Assembly (NCBI GenBank): GCA_018266075.1
Contig: JAFEBB010000035.1
Span: 1 to 64,000, forward strand
Direction of reading: 5' to 3'
Length of the DNA stretch: 64,000 bases
From: Deltaproteobacteria bacterium
Lineage (GTDB): Bacteria > Myxococcota > Myxococcia > Myxococcales > SZAS-1
The notes under the pieces were generated by a model, which was not told the origin of the DNA, made no database searches, and saw only the letters and a list, made by a program, of their open reading frames with translations. Below, one piece after another: positions 44,184 through 53,399 of the stretch (its first letter is position 1; each line of letters starts with the position of its first letter). Position numbers and translations under genes: made by a program.

Positions 44184-45170
44184 ATGCGCGCGATGGTGCT
44201 CGAGAAGGCGGGCCAGCCGCTCGTGCTGCGGGAGCTCGCCGAGCCGACGTGTCGGCGCGAGCAGCTCGTGGTGCGCGTGCAGGCGTGCGGCGTGTGTCGG
44301 ACGGATCTGCACGTGCTCGACGGCGAGCTCGACCAGCCCAAGCTGCCGCTGGTGCTCGGGCATCAGATCGTGGGCGAGGTCGTCCGGCTGGGAAGCGACG
44401 TGCGGCACCTGTCGCTCGGTCAGCGCGTGGGCATTCCCTGGCTCGGCTGGACCGACGGCACCTGTGCGCAGTGTCGCGCCGGCCGCGAGAATCTCTGCGA
44501 GCGTGCGCGCTTCACGGGCTACACGCTCGATGGCGGCTTCGCCGACTTCGCCGCCGCCGATGCGCGCTTTGCGTTTCCGCTTCCGAGCGAGCCGCCCGCG
44601 ACCGAGCTCGCGCCGCTGCTCTGCGCGGGGCTCATCGGCTATCGCGCGTATCGGCTCGCGGGCGACGCGACGAAGCTCGGGCTCTACGGCTTCGGCGCGG
44701 CGGCGCACATCCTGGCGCAGGTCGCGGTGCACGAAGGCCGCCAGGTCTTCGCGTTCACCAGGCCCGGCGACGAGAAAGGTCAGGCGTTCGCGCGCGAGCT
44801 CGGCTGCGCTTGGGCCGGCGGCAGCGACGCGAAGCCGCCCGAGGCTCTCGACGCCGCGATCATCTTCGCGTCGGTGGGCGCGCTGGTGCCCGCGGCGCTG
44901 CGCGCGGTGGGACCGGGCGGCAGCGTGGTTTGCGCGGGCATCCACATGAGCGACATCCCGAGCTTCCCGTACGCGGACCTCTGGGAAGAGCGCGTCATCC
45001 GCTCGGTCGCGAACCTCACCCGCGACGACGGCAAGCGCTTCCTCGAGCTCGCCCCGCGCGTGCCCGTGAAGACGCAGGTCACCGTGTTTCCGCTCGAGCA
45101 GGCCAACGAGGCGCTGCAGGCGCTGCGCGCGGGCGCGTTCGAGGGCGCGGCGGCATTACAAATCGGTTAA
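44184..45170 (+). CDS. Zinc-dependent alcohol dehydrogenase (MDR superfamily)
   Basis: 328 aa. Catalytic zinc region CGVCRTDLHVLDGEL and GHQIVGEVV; NAD site LGLYGFGAAAHILAQVA. The structural zinc loop DGTCAQCRAGRENLCERARFTGY has three cysteines; the first of the usual four appears to be Asp. GWTDGTC and RFTGY place it in the AdhA-like subgroup. Cytosolic oxidation of alcohols or reduction of aldehydes. Ten nt after the ZIP gene. Confidence 0.9.
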   Translation: MRAMVLEKAGQPLVLRELAEPTCRREQLVVRVQACGVCRTDLHVLDGELDQPKLPLVLGHQIVGEVVRLGSDVRHLSLGQRVGIPWLGWTDGTCAQCRAGRENLCERARFTGYTLDGGFADFAAADARFAFPLPSEPPATELAPLLCAGLIGYRAYRLAGDATKLGLYGFGAAAHILAQVAVHEGRQVFAFTRPGDEKGQAFARELGCAWAGGSDAKPPEALDAAIIFASVGALVPAALRAVGPGGSVVCAGIHMSDIPSFPYADLWEERVIRSVANLTRDDGKRFLELAPRVPVKTQVTVFPLEQANEALQALRAGAFEGAAALQIG

Positions 45171-45173
45171 CGA

Positions 45174-45791
45174 CTACGGCACGCAGTGCGCGGGGCGAAT
45201 CTCGCTCACGCAGGTGTCTTCGCTCTGGGCGCCGTCGGAGTAGACCTCGGCGATCTCGAACTTGATGACGCCGCCGCGCGTCTGCGCGTCCTTGCCGAGC
45301 GCCTCGCCGAGCTCGAAGGTCTGCAGGCCGAGCGCGTCCTGGAGTTGCACGGTGGCGATGGGCTTGTCGTTGAGCGAGACCTTGAGCGCCTTGATGCGGC
45401 CGCTCTTCTGGAAGAGCTTCGCGTTGCCCGCGTTGCCGTTCATGATCTCCACGCGGCCCGTCCACGCGGGGTGGCCTTCGTTGGCGTCGAGGGTGATGGT
45501 GAAGCTCTGTCCCACGCCGTAGCCGGGCCCGCCTTCGCACCAGGCGCTGCCGAGGAGGCCGTCGTTGAGGTTCTTGGGGTCGAAGTGCAGGCGCTTGGCG
45601 GGCGCGAGCGTCGAGGAGGCTGCGTAGGTGAAGCCGCCGCAGTCGTCGTCCTTGGAGGCCTTCTCCACGTGCTGGGTGTACTGGGCCTGCCTGGCGACCT
45701 TCTTGTCGAGCTTGGCCTGCACGACCTTCAGCGACGGCGCGTCGGCAGCGGGCGCGGCCAACACGACGAGCGCAGCGATGGTGTGGAGCAC
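45174..45791 (-). CDS. Secreted protein with NADase-type glycan-binding (discoidin-like) domain
   Basis: 205 aa from the GTG at 45791, which has GGGAGG five bases upstream and opens a signal peptide (VLHTIAALVVLAAPAADA). The domain reads AKRLHFDPKNLNDGLLGSAWCEGGPGYGVGQSFTI..., RVEIMNGNAGNAKLFQKSGRIKALKVSLND, FEIAEVYSDGAQSEDTCVSEI. These features resemble the C-terminal jellyroll found with bacterial NADase toxins; no NADase domain is present here. A candidate promoter (TTGATC-N16-TAGAAC) lies in the 50-nt gap upstream. Confidence 0.7.
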   Translation of the reverse strand: MLHTIAALVVLAAPAADAPSLKVVQAKLDKKVARQAQYTQHVEKASKDDDCGGFTYAASSTLAPAKRLHFDPKNLNDGLLGSAWCEGGPGYGVGQSFTITLDANEGHPAWTGRVEIMNGNAGNAKLFQKSGRIKALKVSLNDKPIATVQLQDALGLQTFELGEALGKDAQTRGGVIKFEIAEVYSDGAQSEDTCVSEIRPAHCVP

Positions 45792-45841
45792 GAGGTCCTC
45801 CCGCGAGAACGACGCGGGTTCTATAACATTTCTTTGAAGGA

Positions 45842-47170
45842 TCAACCGCGCGCGAGCCAGAACCGCCGGCGCAGGTGGCCGAAGAAGGCCTGCACCGGCG
45901 CGGCCCCGTCCTCGTGCAGCCGCGTGGCCAGGGGCGCCGCGAGCAACCGCCCAATCGCCGAGAGCACGAAGAGCACCTGGAGCCGGTGCAGCGGCACGCC
46001 GGCGATCCACAGCTGCGGCGGCAGCGCGGTCGCCAGCCACCCGCCCAGCAGCGAGGCCCCCGCGAACGACACACCCGCCGCGGTGGCGAACGCCGCCACG
46101 TAGAACGGCCGCAGCTCCGGCTCGGCGAGCGACAAGGGCAGCTCGAACGAGGCCAGCCCGTGCCCGCCCCAGAAGAGCCCGGCGAGCACCACGTCGAGCG
46201 CCAGCGGCCAGAGCACGTGCTCCGTGGTCGGCGCGAGCCAGAGCAGCGGCAGCGCGAAGAGCCCGAACGAGCACACCACGAGCACCGGCCGAGCGCCCAG
46301 GCGATCGATGGCGCGGCCCCAGGCGCCGCTGGTGAGCACGCGCACGAGCGCCATCGCAGCGCCGTGCGCCGCCACCCAGCCGAAGCCGAGGTGCAGATCG
46401 CGGAGCATGAAGACGGCGAAGAAGCTCGCGGCCACGCCCACCGCGCTGTTCCAGGCGAGCTGGTAGAGCAGCAGCGGCCGCGCGCGCGCGTCCCGCAGAG
46501 GGGCGAGCATGCTGCCGGGCTCAGGTCGGCTGACCTGCGCAAAGGCCGGCGGCTGGCGGGCCATGAGCGCTGTGGTGAGCAGGCCAGCGAGGAAGCCGAG
46601 GGCGCTCAGCGCCGCCAGCGCCAGCTCTTCGCTTCCGTGCTGGCGGGCGGCGTCGAGGCCAATTCCGCCTGCGAGGGCGCCGATCGATCCGGCGAGAAGC
46701 GCCAGCGACGTGCGCCGGCCGAAGTAGCGGCCGCGCAGCGAGGCGGGCACCAGGTCGCCCATCCACGCGGTCCAGGCGTTGTTCCCTGCAACGCCGAGCA
46801 GGCCGGTGAGCGTGGTCACCGCCAGCAGCACCACGCGCTTGGCGTGCAAGCTCCAGGGAACGAAAGGCACCACCGCCAGCGGCAGCACGGCCTGTCGCGA
46901 CGCGGCCACGGCCAGCAGCGCCACGCGGCGGCTTCCTCGAAGCTGGGTGAGCCACGCCGAGGGGAGCTGGACGAGCTGCGCCACGAACGGCATGGCGCCG
47001 ACGAGCGCGACGACGATCGGGCTGCAGCGCAGGTGCAGGGCCCACGCGGTGAGCACGCCGCCGCCGGCCAGCGCGGCGACCAGCTCGGCGACCATACCCT
47101 CGAAGGTCGAGAGCGCGAGGCCCCTGCGCAGCACGCCCAGCGGGCGCGCGGTGGAATTTGAGTCGGTCAT
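45842..47170 (-). CDS. Major facilitator superfamily transporter
   Basis: 442 aa from the ATG at 47170. About twelve hydrophobic helices; the loop 2-3 and 8-9 patterns (LRGRYFGRRTSLALLAGS and GRAIDRLGARPVLVVCS) are typical of MFS. Substrate unknown; it may export drugs or metabolites. A factor-independent terminator ends just 11 nt upstream, and no SD is seen, so expression may depend on read-through. Confidence 0.82.
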   Translation of the reverse strand: MTDSNSTARPLGVLRRGLALSTFEGMVAELVAALAGGGVLTAWALHLRCSPIVVALVGAMPFVAQLVQLPSAWLTQLRGSRRVALLAVAASRQAVLPLAVVPFVPWSLHAKRVVLLAVTTLTGLLGVAGNNAWTAWMGDLVPASLRGRYFGRRTSLALLAGSIGALAGGIGLDAARQHGSEELALAALSALGFLAGLLTTALMARQPPAFAQVSRPEPGSMLAPLRDARARPLLLYQLAWNSAVGVAASFFAVFMLRDLHLGFGWVAAHGAAMALVRVLTSGAWGRAIDRLGARPVLVVCSFGLFALPLLWLAPTTEHVLWPLALDVVLAGLFWGGHGLASFELPLSLAEPELRPFYVAAFATAAGVSFAGASLLGGWLATALPPQLWIAGVPLHRLQVLFVLSAIGRLLAAPLATRLHEDGAAPVQAFFGHLRRRFWLARG

Positions 47171-47180
47171 GATGGGAAGG

Positions 47181-47207
47181 AAAAAAGAGAGCCGGCGTCG
47201 CCGGCTC
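47181..47207 (-). terminator. Rho-independent terminator (minus strand)
   Basis: Minus-strand GAGCCGGC-GAC-GCCGGCTC (8-bp stem, 47207-47189) followed by TC and six T. It terminates the operon ending at 47401 and lies directly before the MFS start. Confidence 0.8.
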
Positions 47208-47235
47208 CCGATCGCAACATGCTGCACCGCGGCGT

Positions 47236-47404
47236 TCATTTCACCAGCTCGCCGAACGCGAGCCAGCGCTCGTGCGCCGACTGGACGAGCTCGAGCGCCG
47301 AGCGATCGATCTTGCGCAGCCGGAATCGTCGATGCCTGGCCGCCGAGCGTGCCCGTGAGCAGCAGGTGCTGGTCGTCCGTGTTGCTGATGCGAGCGAAGC
47401 TCAG
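47236..47404 (-). pseudogene. Possible frameshifted short gene after the murein endopeptidase
   Basis: A CTG at 47404 overlaps the preceding stop (CTGA) and opens SFARISNTDDQHLLLTGTLGGQAST. One nucleotide later, in the next frame, FRLRKIDRSALELVQSAHER and WLAFGELVK run to a TGA at 47238. Both parts look like real coding sequence and together give about 55 residues if one extra base is skipped. Could be a sequencing error, a decayed gene or chance. Family not recognised. Confidence 0.3.
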
Positions 47405-48108
47405 CGTGGCTCGAAGTCCACGTGGAAGTGCTCGTCGTGGCGCACCCAGGCCGGCTTGCGACTGAGCAGCTCCCCGAGCGCGCCGAGCTTCTGGCCCGAG
47501 GGCGTCTTTGACACGAGCGGCACGAACTCCGGCGCGATGAACACCCGCGAGATGCGCAGGCCGCGCGTCCGCGCTTGCTGATCGAGCTCCAGCAGAAATG
47601 CGGCCACCGCTTCGAAGTCGATGTGCTGATCGCCGAGCCGGCCGCGCTCGTCGAACTCGAGCGCGTAGCCGAGCTTGTTCCACGGCCACGTGCCGATCGT
47701 CACGGGCGCGCCGTGCGAATCCGCGAGCGGCATGAAGATGTCGACGCTCGTGCCGTTCTGGTGCGACCGATGCGGACGGAAGCGTCCGCCGTGCTGCCAA
47801 CCCGTCTCGCCGACGACGAAGAGCGAGCTCGGGTCAGCGGCGTGGCGCGCGGCGAACGCTGCCACGTGCGAATCGCGCACGCGGAGGTCCACGTACTGCC
47901 GCCCGAGCGACGATCCGAGAATCGAGTAGGTCTGAAAGCCCTCGCCCGAGGGCGAAATCGGATGCGCGTGCTCGATGTGGCCGCTCGCGGACGTGCCGAA
48001 GATTTTCGAGTCCGCGTGGTCGTCGAGCGCCACGCGAAGCCACGCAACGGACCACGGAAGCACGACGAGAATCGCGACCACGACGGCCGCGATCGTCCCG
48101 CGCTTCAC
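47401..48108 (-). CDS. MepA-like penicillin-insensitive murein endopeptidase
   Basis: 235 aa. An N-terminal transmembrane anchor (TIAAVVVAILVVLPWSVAW) precedes an LAS-type metallopeptidase domain: HGGRFRPHRSHQNGTSVDIFMP (His and Asp zinc ligands) and HDEHFHVDFEP (H-x-H). M74/MepA enzymes cleave D-Ala-meso-DAP crosslinks in the periplasm. It overlaps the radical SAM gene by 4 nt and ends at a short remnant and a terminator. Confidence 0.83.
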   Translation of the reverse strand: MKRGTIAAVVVAILVVLPWSVAWLRVALDDHADSKIFGTSASGHIEHAHPISPSGEGFQTYSILGSSLGRQYVDLRVRDSHVAAFAARHAADPSSLFVVGETGWQHGGRFRPHRSHQNGTSVDIFMPLADSHGAPVTIGTWPWNKLGYALEFDERGRLGDQHIDFEAVAAFLLELDQQARTRGLRISRVFIAPEFVPLVSKTPSGQKLGALGELLSRKPAWVRHDEHFHVDFEPR

Positions 48109-49418
48109 GGCCGCGCGCCGGCCGCGTTCTCGCGCTCGTCAAGCCCGCGCGCGAAGTTGCCCACGATGAGCCCGGGCCGCGCGTCCTTGAGCGCCTCGAG
48201 CAGGTTCTTCACGCCAATCGGGCGACCACCCGCGCCGACACCATCCGCACACTCGAGGTACTGCCGCGGATCGATGCACAGCGAGCGCGTCTGCACCTGG
48301 TCCACCTGGTAGCGCGACACGAGCTCGCAGAGCTTCTCCGCTTCGCCCTCGCGATCGGTCACGCCCGGGAACAGAAGCAGATTCAACGCCAGGTACGCGC
48401 CCTTCTCTCGGGCCAGCGCCACCGAGCGCTCCACGTCGTGCCAGTCGTAGCCCACGGGGTTGTAGTAGGCCGCATAGAGCTCCGGGTCGGCCGAGTTCAG
48501 CGAGACGCGGATCGCGTCCAGGCCCGCGTCGAAGAGCTTGCGCAGATCGTCGGTGCGGCTGGCGTTGGTGTTGATGTTCAGCGAGCCGCGCTTCGTCTTC
48601 TCGCGCGTGAGCCGGATGGCCTGCTCGATGGCCCGCGCGCGCGTGAGCGGTTCGCCCTCGCAGCCCTGGCCCCAGCTGATCATCGGCCGACCGGTGGCGC
48701 TCGTGAGATGCCGAATCGCGACATCCGCCATCTCCTCGCCCGACGGCGCCTTGTCCTGGCGATCGTGCGACGCCGGCGGGCCGTCCTCGGGCTGCTCGGA
48801 GATGCAGCCCACGCAGAACGCGTTGCACGCCACCGACGCGGGGATCGCGCCCTCGTCGCGCTCGTAGAAGACGTTCTGGCTCGTGGTGCAGCGATACAAC
48901 AGCGCGCAGGTCTTGAGCTGGAGCAGCACCTTATTCGTCGGGCTCTCGTGCAGCCGCGCGGTCACGAGCTTCTTGAGATCCGGCGTCGAGTACCGCGAGG
49001 GATCCCAGTGCCCGCGCTTGTCGGTGTGCAGCGCGTACGCGACCGGTCCCTTCGCGCTCCACGCGGCGGCCGTGTACGCCCACTGCGGCAGCGGCGGCGC
49101 ACCATCGGGTGGGACCTCGGCCGGCAGGTAGGTCCGCGTGTAGCCGGGCGGCAAGAGCGCCCCCACGGCGCTCGGGCGAATCGTCCGCGAGCCGAGCTTC
49201 AGCTCCGTCACCGGCACGGGCTCACCCGAGTCCGGGTCGATGCCCACCGGGATGCGTCCCGGCAGGAACGCGAGCTTGCCGAACTCGGGCAGCGCGATGG
49301 GCTTCTCCTCCACGTCGCGCGCGGCGAGGATCTCTTCGCCCGAGCGGACGGCCGCCAGCAGGCTCGGGTGCTCGAGCACCGTGCCCTTCTCGTCGGCGAT
49401 GAGGAGGCGGAGCGGCAT
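48105..49418 (-). CDS. Radical SAM protein of unknown specificity
   Basis: 437 aa. The [4Fe-4S] motif is C-x3-C-x2-C (CNAFCVGC, about residue 195). It is followed by ISWGQGCEGEPLTRARAIEQAIRL and LNINTNASRTDDLRKLFDAGLDAIRVSLNS, blocks of the MoaA/NifB-like class. The N-terminal ~180 residues (GRIPVGIDPDSGEPVPVTELKLG...) are unlike standard members and the C-terminus has few extra cysteines, so no SPASM domain. Substrate unknown. Confidence 0.85.
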   Translation of the reverse strand: MPLRLLIADEKGTVLEHPSLLAAVRSGEEILAARDVEEKPIALPEFGKLAFLPGRIPVGIDPDSGEPVPVTELKLGSRTIRPSAVGALLPPGYTRTYLPAEVPPDGAPPLPQWAYTAAAWSAKGPVAYALHTDKRGHWDPSRYSTPDLKKLVTARLHESPTNKVLLQLKTCALLYRCTTSQNVFYERDEGAIPASVACNAFCVGCISEQPEDGPPASHDRQDKAPSGEEMADVAIRHLTSATGRPMISWGQGCEGEPLTRARAIEQAIRLTREKTKRGSLNINTNASRTDDLRKLFDAGLDAIRVSLNSADPELYAAYYNPVGYDWHDVERSVALAREKGAYLALNLLLFPGVTDREGEAEKLCELVSRYQVDQVQTRSLCIDPRQYLECADGVGAGGRPIGVKNLLEALKDARPGLIVGNFARGLDERENAAGARP

Positions 49419-49451
49419 GCCGCCCTTGTAACCGCGGGGACGGTCGCGTTG

Positions 49452-50846
49452 CTACTGCTGCGTCACCGAGAGATCGCCGCCGATGGCGCCCGTGAGGTTC
49501 GGGCGAACGATCGGAATCGTGTCGGAGTCGATGCTGCTGACGCCGCCGAAGAAGAGCGCGTCGCCCTGCGTGTTCCAGGGCGAGAGGCCGTCGTTCACGG
49601 TGTGCTGCTGCTGCCCCGCGAGCGTGACCTGCAGCGCCGGGACGTCCTGCGCCTGGCCTGCCGGCACGATCTTCAGGCGGTTGACCGTGTTGTCCCAGAC
49701 GCCGGTGACGCCGTTGATGTCCAGGCCGCTCGGCTCGGCCGCGGAGTCGAAGTTCGCCGTGCAGTTGGAGACGCAGCACGCGGTGCCCGTCACCGTGGGC
49801 GGGCTGCCCGCGACGGCGGTGCCGATGGTGACGTTGAGGGAGTCGTCGAGGTCCACGGGCACCGTGTCCTGCTCCGTGGCGGTGTACGCGTAGTCGCCGC
49901 CGCCGCCCGCGGCGCAGGTCGAGGTGTCGGAGAGGCTGATGTGCAGGCTGTACGCGTGGGCGAGCACGTAGAGGCTCGAGAGCAGCGTGACCTGCGAGCC
50001 GTCGCTGGCCGTGAACGACACGCTCACCGTCTCGGGATCGTGCGTGGGGAGCGTGCTCGGCGCGTTGTACGAGCAGGTGTTGGCGAGCGGGCTCAACGAG
50101 CCGTCGCCGGTGTCGCCGTTGCCGGGCGTGCCGTTCAGGTTCCAGGTGGGCGTGCCGGTGATCGTCGCCGGCACCTTCGACGCCACGTACTGGTTTCCCG
50201 AGCCGTCATCCACCAGCGGCACCTGCGAGACCGAGAGCGACACCGAGCCGTTGGTGAGCATCGCCGTCTGCGAGGCCACGATGGAGAGGTCGAGCAGGTA
50301 CGCGTAGTCGGTGAAGTGCGTGGTGGTCGCGGTGAGCGTCTTGGCGCCGGTGTCTGCCGTCAGCCCGGGGACGATCTGCCAGCGCCCCTGGCTGTCCTGG
50401 AACGCGAGCTTCACGTTGTCGTAGCTGGCCGTGGCCCCGTCGAGCTGGCCGAAGGTCGGCGCGAGCGTGAGCGTCACCGGCTGCGCGAAGGTCGTCCCGT
50501 TCGGGCCCATGCGGTACGCGTAGCCCGTGCCGCCCGGGGCCATGTTCTGGATGGCGGAGATGGTGATCGTCGTCGGCGTGGAGAGCGCGCCCGGCGGGAT
50601 GGTCAACGTGAGCTGCCGATCGCCGGAGACGAGCGTGCCGCCCGAGGCGTCGATGCTCTTGCTCACCGCTGGAATGCCCGACGCCGGCGTTCCCACCGAC
50701 GTCACCGCCGCCTGGCCCGTGCTGCCCGTGCTGCCGCCCGTGGTCCCCGAGGTGCCGTTGGAGCCGCCGGTGGTGTTGCCTGTCTTGGAGCCGCTGCAGC
50801 CCAGCAGAAGCGCCGTCGAAACCACAGCCACGAATCCCGCGCGCAT
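49452..50846 (-). CDS. Large lipoprotein with ZU5-like module
   Basis: 464 aa; lipobox ALLLGC after a short signal. A Gly/Ser/Thr-rich spacer (~20-45) precedes a ZU5-like module (ASGGTLVSGDRQLTLTIPPGALSTPTTITI), similar to that at 11771. Later parts are beta-rich and include CCVSNC and a C-terminal IVRPNLTGAIGGDLSV. Probably outer-membrane or surface attached. Function unknown. Confidence 0.72.
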   Translation of the reverse strand: MRAGFVAVVSTALLLGCSGSKTGNTTGGSNGTSGTTGGSTGSTGQAAVTSVGTPASGIPAVSKSIDASGGTLVSGDRQLTLTIPPGALSTPTTITISAIQNMAPGGTGYAYRMGPNGTTFAQPVTLTLAPTFGQLDGATASYDNVKLAFQDSQGRWQIVPGLTADTGAKTLTATTTHFTDYAYLLDLSIVASQTAMLTNGSVSLSVSQVPLVDDGSGNQYVASKVPATITGTPTWNLNGTPGNGDTGDGSLSPLANTCSYNAPSTLPTHDPETVSVSFTASDGSQVTLLSSLYVLAHAYSLHISLSDTSTCAAGGGGDYAYTATEQDTVPVDLDDSLNVTIGTAVAGSPPTVTGTACCVSNCTANFDSAAEPSGLDINGVTGVWDNTVNRLKIVPAGQAQDVPALQVTLAGQQQHTVNDGLSPWNTQGDALFFGGVSSIDSDTIPIVRPNLTGAIGGDLSVTQQ

Positions 50847-51001
50847 GTTTCGTCCCTCTCGAATGGCCGGCCAGAAACGCCCGGATTTCTAGCGCAGCCA
50901 AATGCCGAGGGCGAGCCTGCGCGTGTCGATTTTTCGATCGCGTTCAATGAAACCAAATCGTTGCACCCGGAGGGCCTGCTGCACCGCGTAAAATCAGACG
51001 T

Positions 51002-51030
51002 TTGCCAGGTTGGGTGTCGGCGAGTATGTT
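51002..51030 (+). promoter_or_regulatory. Candidate promoter of ald
   Basis: TTGCCA (51002-51007), 17-nt spacer, TATGTT (51025-51030); a ~30-nt leader with GGAGG follows. One of the best sigma70-like matches in the window. Confidence 0.55.
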
Positions 51031-51066
51031 GCGCGCCGTCACGACCAACCGCCCCTGGAGGCCTCT

Positions 51067-52275
51067 GTGATCATCGGTGTTCCCAAGGAGATCAAGACGC
51101 GCGAGTACCGCATCGGCATCGTTCCCGCCGGCGTGCGCGCGCTCACCGCGCGGGGCCACAAGGTCCTCATCGAGAAGAACGGCGGCCTGGGCTCGGGCAT
51201 CAGCGACGGCGAGTTCCAGAAGGCCGGCGCCGAGATCGTCCGCACCGCGGGCGAGGTCTGGGACCGCGCCGACATGGTGATGAAGGTCAAGGAGCCGCTG
51301 CCGGATGAGTACGGCCGCATCCGCGAGGGCCAGGTCGTCTACACGTACTTCCACCTCGCCGGCGTGGACCCGGAGCTGACCAAGGTGCTCGTCAAGAAGA
51401 AGGCCGCCGCGGTGGCCTACGAGACCATCCAGCTCGCCGACCGCAGCCTGCCCCTGCTCCGCCCCATGTCCGAGGTCGCCGGCAAGATGGCGATCCAGGT
51501 GGGTGCCTACTGCCTCGAGAAGGAGAAGGGCGGCAAGGGCATCCTGCTGGGCGGCGTGCCCGGCGTGAAGCGCGGCAAGGTGGTGATCATCGGCGGCGGC
51601 GTGGTGGGCATCAACAGCGCCAAGATGGCCGTGGGCCTGGGCGCCGAGGTGACCATCCTCGACGTCGACCTCAACCGGCTCGCGTACCTCGACGACATCT
51701 TCATGGGCCGCTGCTCCACCCTCTTCAGCGACAGCGAGAACATCGCCAAGAGCGTCCGTGACGCGGACCTCGTGGTCGGCGGCGTGCTCATCCCCGGCGC
51801 CCGCGCGCCCAAGCTGGTCAGCGAGGAGCTGATCGGCGAGATGACCGAGGGCTCGGTGGTCGTCGACGTGGCGGTGGACCAGGGCGGCTGCATCGAGACC
51901 TGCGTGCCCACGACCCACGATCACCCCACGTTCATCAAGCACGGCGTGGTGCACTACTGCGTGGCCAACATGCCCGGCGCCGTTCCGCGCACGTCGACCT
52001 TCGCGCTCACCAACACGACCATCACCTACGCGCGCAAGATCGCCGAGATGGGCCTGCAGGACGCGATGCGCGCTGACAAGGCCCTGCTCGCCGGCCTGAA
52101 CACGTTCGGCGGCCACGTGACGTACGAGGCCGTCGCCGACGCGCTCGGGTACGACTACGTGCCCGCGCTGGAGGCGCTTTCAAAGGGCGGCAAGGCCGCG
52201 GCCGCTAAGCCGGCGAAGAACGTGATCGCCAGCAAGAACGGCTCGCCCACCAAGGGCAAGCAGGCGCGCGCCTAA
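51067..52275 (+). CDS. ald: Alanine dehydrogenase
   Basis: 402 aa from the GTG at 51067 with GGAGG five bases upstream. It interconverts L-alanine and pyruvate plus ammonia using NAD. Signatures: [39 protein letters not shown], the NAD-binding [21 protein letters not shown], and [13 protein letters not shown]. Family length is ~370; here a ~30-residue Lys/Ala-rich tail is added. Monocistronic between its own promoter and terminator. Confidence 0.95.
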   Translation: MIIGVPKEIKTREYRIGIVPAGVRALTARGHKVLIEKNGGLGSGISDGEFQKAGAEIVRTAGEVWDRADMVMKVKEPLPDEYGRIREGQVVYTYFHLAGVDPELTKVLVKKKAAAVAYETIQLADRSLPLLRPMSEVAGKMAIQVGAYCLEKEKGGKGILLGGVPGVKRGKVVIIGGGVVGINSAKMAVGLGAEVTILDVDLNRLAYLDDIFMGRCSTLFSDSENIAKSVRDADLVVGGVLIPGARAPKLVSEELIGEMTEGSVVVDVAVDQGGCIETCVPTTHDHPTFIKHGVVHYCVANMPGAVPRTSTFALTNTTITYARKIAEMGLQDAMRADKALLAGLNTFGGHVTYEAVADALGYDYVPALEALSKGGKAAAAKPAKNVIASKNGSPTKGKQARA

Positions 52276-52298
52276 GTCCGACGCGATCGCTTCACTCG

Positions 52299-52332
52299 AA
52301 GGGCCCGGCTCCGGCTGGGCCCTTTGCCTTTT
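52299..52332 (+). terminator. Rho-independent terminator of ald
   Basis: AAGGGCCC (52299-52306) pairs with GGGCCCTT (52317-52324), then a TTGCCTTTT tract. 24 nt after the ald stop. Confidence 0.75.
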
Positions 52333-52568
52333 GGGGCATGGTTCGCGACTGGGCAAATCCTGGCGCACGTGGACAAATCGTCTCCAGCTTTCCGCGGGCT
52401 GTGTCGGACCGTCCGCGGGCGTGCCAGCGCGGAGGCCCAATTTTCAAGCGCTTGGCTGAAATATCGCCCCGGGAACGCCGTTTGCTCTGCACGAACAGCA
52501 GGCGGCCATGGCTGGGCACCTCGGTGGGCCTGGCAGGCCGGGAATGGGCCAGCCGCCATCGGTGTTGC

Positions 52569-52600
52569 CCGGGTCGCAAACGTTCTTACGTTTGGCCCGG
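52569..52600. promoter_or_regulatory. Long dyad upstream of the ECF sigma gene
   Basis: CAAACGT-TCTT-ACGTTTG (52577-52594) is a perfect 7-bp inverted repeat, flanked by CCGGG (52569-52573) and CCCGG (52596-52600). Located 50-80 nt before the sigma gene start. Could be an operator or an mRNA leader hairpin. Confidence 0.45.
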
Positions 52601-52650
52601 AAATTCACCGGCGAACAGCGCAAGCGCCGAGGGAAATGAGGACCAGGCCG

Positions 52651-53289
52651 ATGTCGGACGACGCACGCAACGAGCGGACCAAGGGAGAGTTCGAGGGGCT
52701 CACCATCGAGCACATCGACCCGCTCTTCTCTGCTGCCCTGCGCCTCACGAAGAACGAGCGCGACGCGGAAGACCTGGTGCAGGACACCTTCCTGCGCGCC
52801 TACCGCTTCTTCGACAAGTTCGAGCGGGGCACGAACATCAAGGCCTGGCTCTTCAAGATCCTCACCAACACCTTCATCAACCGCTACCGGCGCAAGGTGA
52901 AGGAGCGCAGCGTGGTGGAGGGCGCCGAGCGCGACACCGTGCACGAGCGCTTCATGAGCCGCGAGGCCAGCGAGTACGCGGCCAACCCGGAGCAGTACTT
53001 CTCCGACCGGCTGCTCTCCGACGACGTGCTCAAGGCCATCGACGCCCTGCCCATCGACTTCCGCCTCGTGGTGATCCTCGCCGACCTCCAGGAGTTCTCG
53101 TACAAGGAGATCGCCGAGATCCTCGAGTGTCCGGTGGGCACGGTGATGAGCCGGCTCTACCGCGGGCGCAAGCTGCTGCAGAAGAGCCTGCGCACCTACG
53201 CGATCCTGCAGGGCGTGCTCCACGAGGACGTGAACGCGCCGGCAGATTTGTCCGAGTACCGGCGGCGCAAGGCGTCGTCGCGCGGATAG
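52651..53289 (+). CDS. ECF-type RNA polymerase sigma factor
   Basis: 212 aa from the ATG at 52651; an ATG five codons upstream is possible but too close to its SD. Sigma region 2 (DPLFSAALRLTKNERDAEDLVQDTFLRAYRFFDKF...IKAWLFKILTNTFINRYRR) and region 4 (LPIDFRLVVILADLQEFSYKEIAEILECPVGTVMSRLYRGRKLL) are complete. A ~50-residue segment between them is longer than usual. It resembles the RpoE1/SigR-type group that works with a zinc-finger anti-sigma factor, encoded next. Confidence 0.93.
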   Translation: MSDDARNERTKGEFEGLTIEHIDPLFSAALRLTKNERDAEDLVQDTFLRAYRFFDKFERGTNIKAWLFKILTNTFINRYRRKVKERSVVEGAERDTVHERFMSREASEYAANPEQYFSDRLLSDDVLKAIDALPIDFRLVVILADLQEFSYKEIAEILECPVGTVMSRLYRGRKLLQKSLRTYAILQGVLHEDVNAPADLSEYRRRKASSRG

Positions 53290-53399
53290 CTTGATGCTCA
53301 CCCTTCCCGGAGCGCCCATGGGCGGCTGCCACACGAACTTCGGGGGAACAAGGCGCCAAGCCGGGCGTTTCATGGCCGGGCGGGCGGACGGGTTCTAGA

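Larger units (their letters stand above)
52276..52650. other. 375-nt intergenic region between ald and the ECF sigma gene
   Basis: It holds the ald terminator at its left end and a near-perfect dyad at 52569-52600. I see no further gene; frames that run through it have no recognisable family character. Confidence 0.6.

Noticed and set aside
47170-47239. Longer MFS protein from the ATG at 47239
   Set aside because: It would read through the terminator hairpin and add a basic stretch with no family support, though it cannot be excluded.
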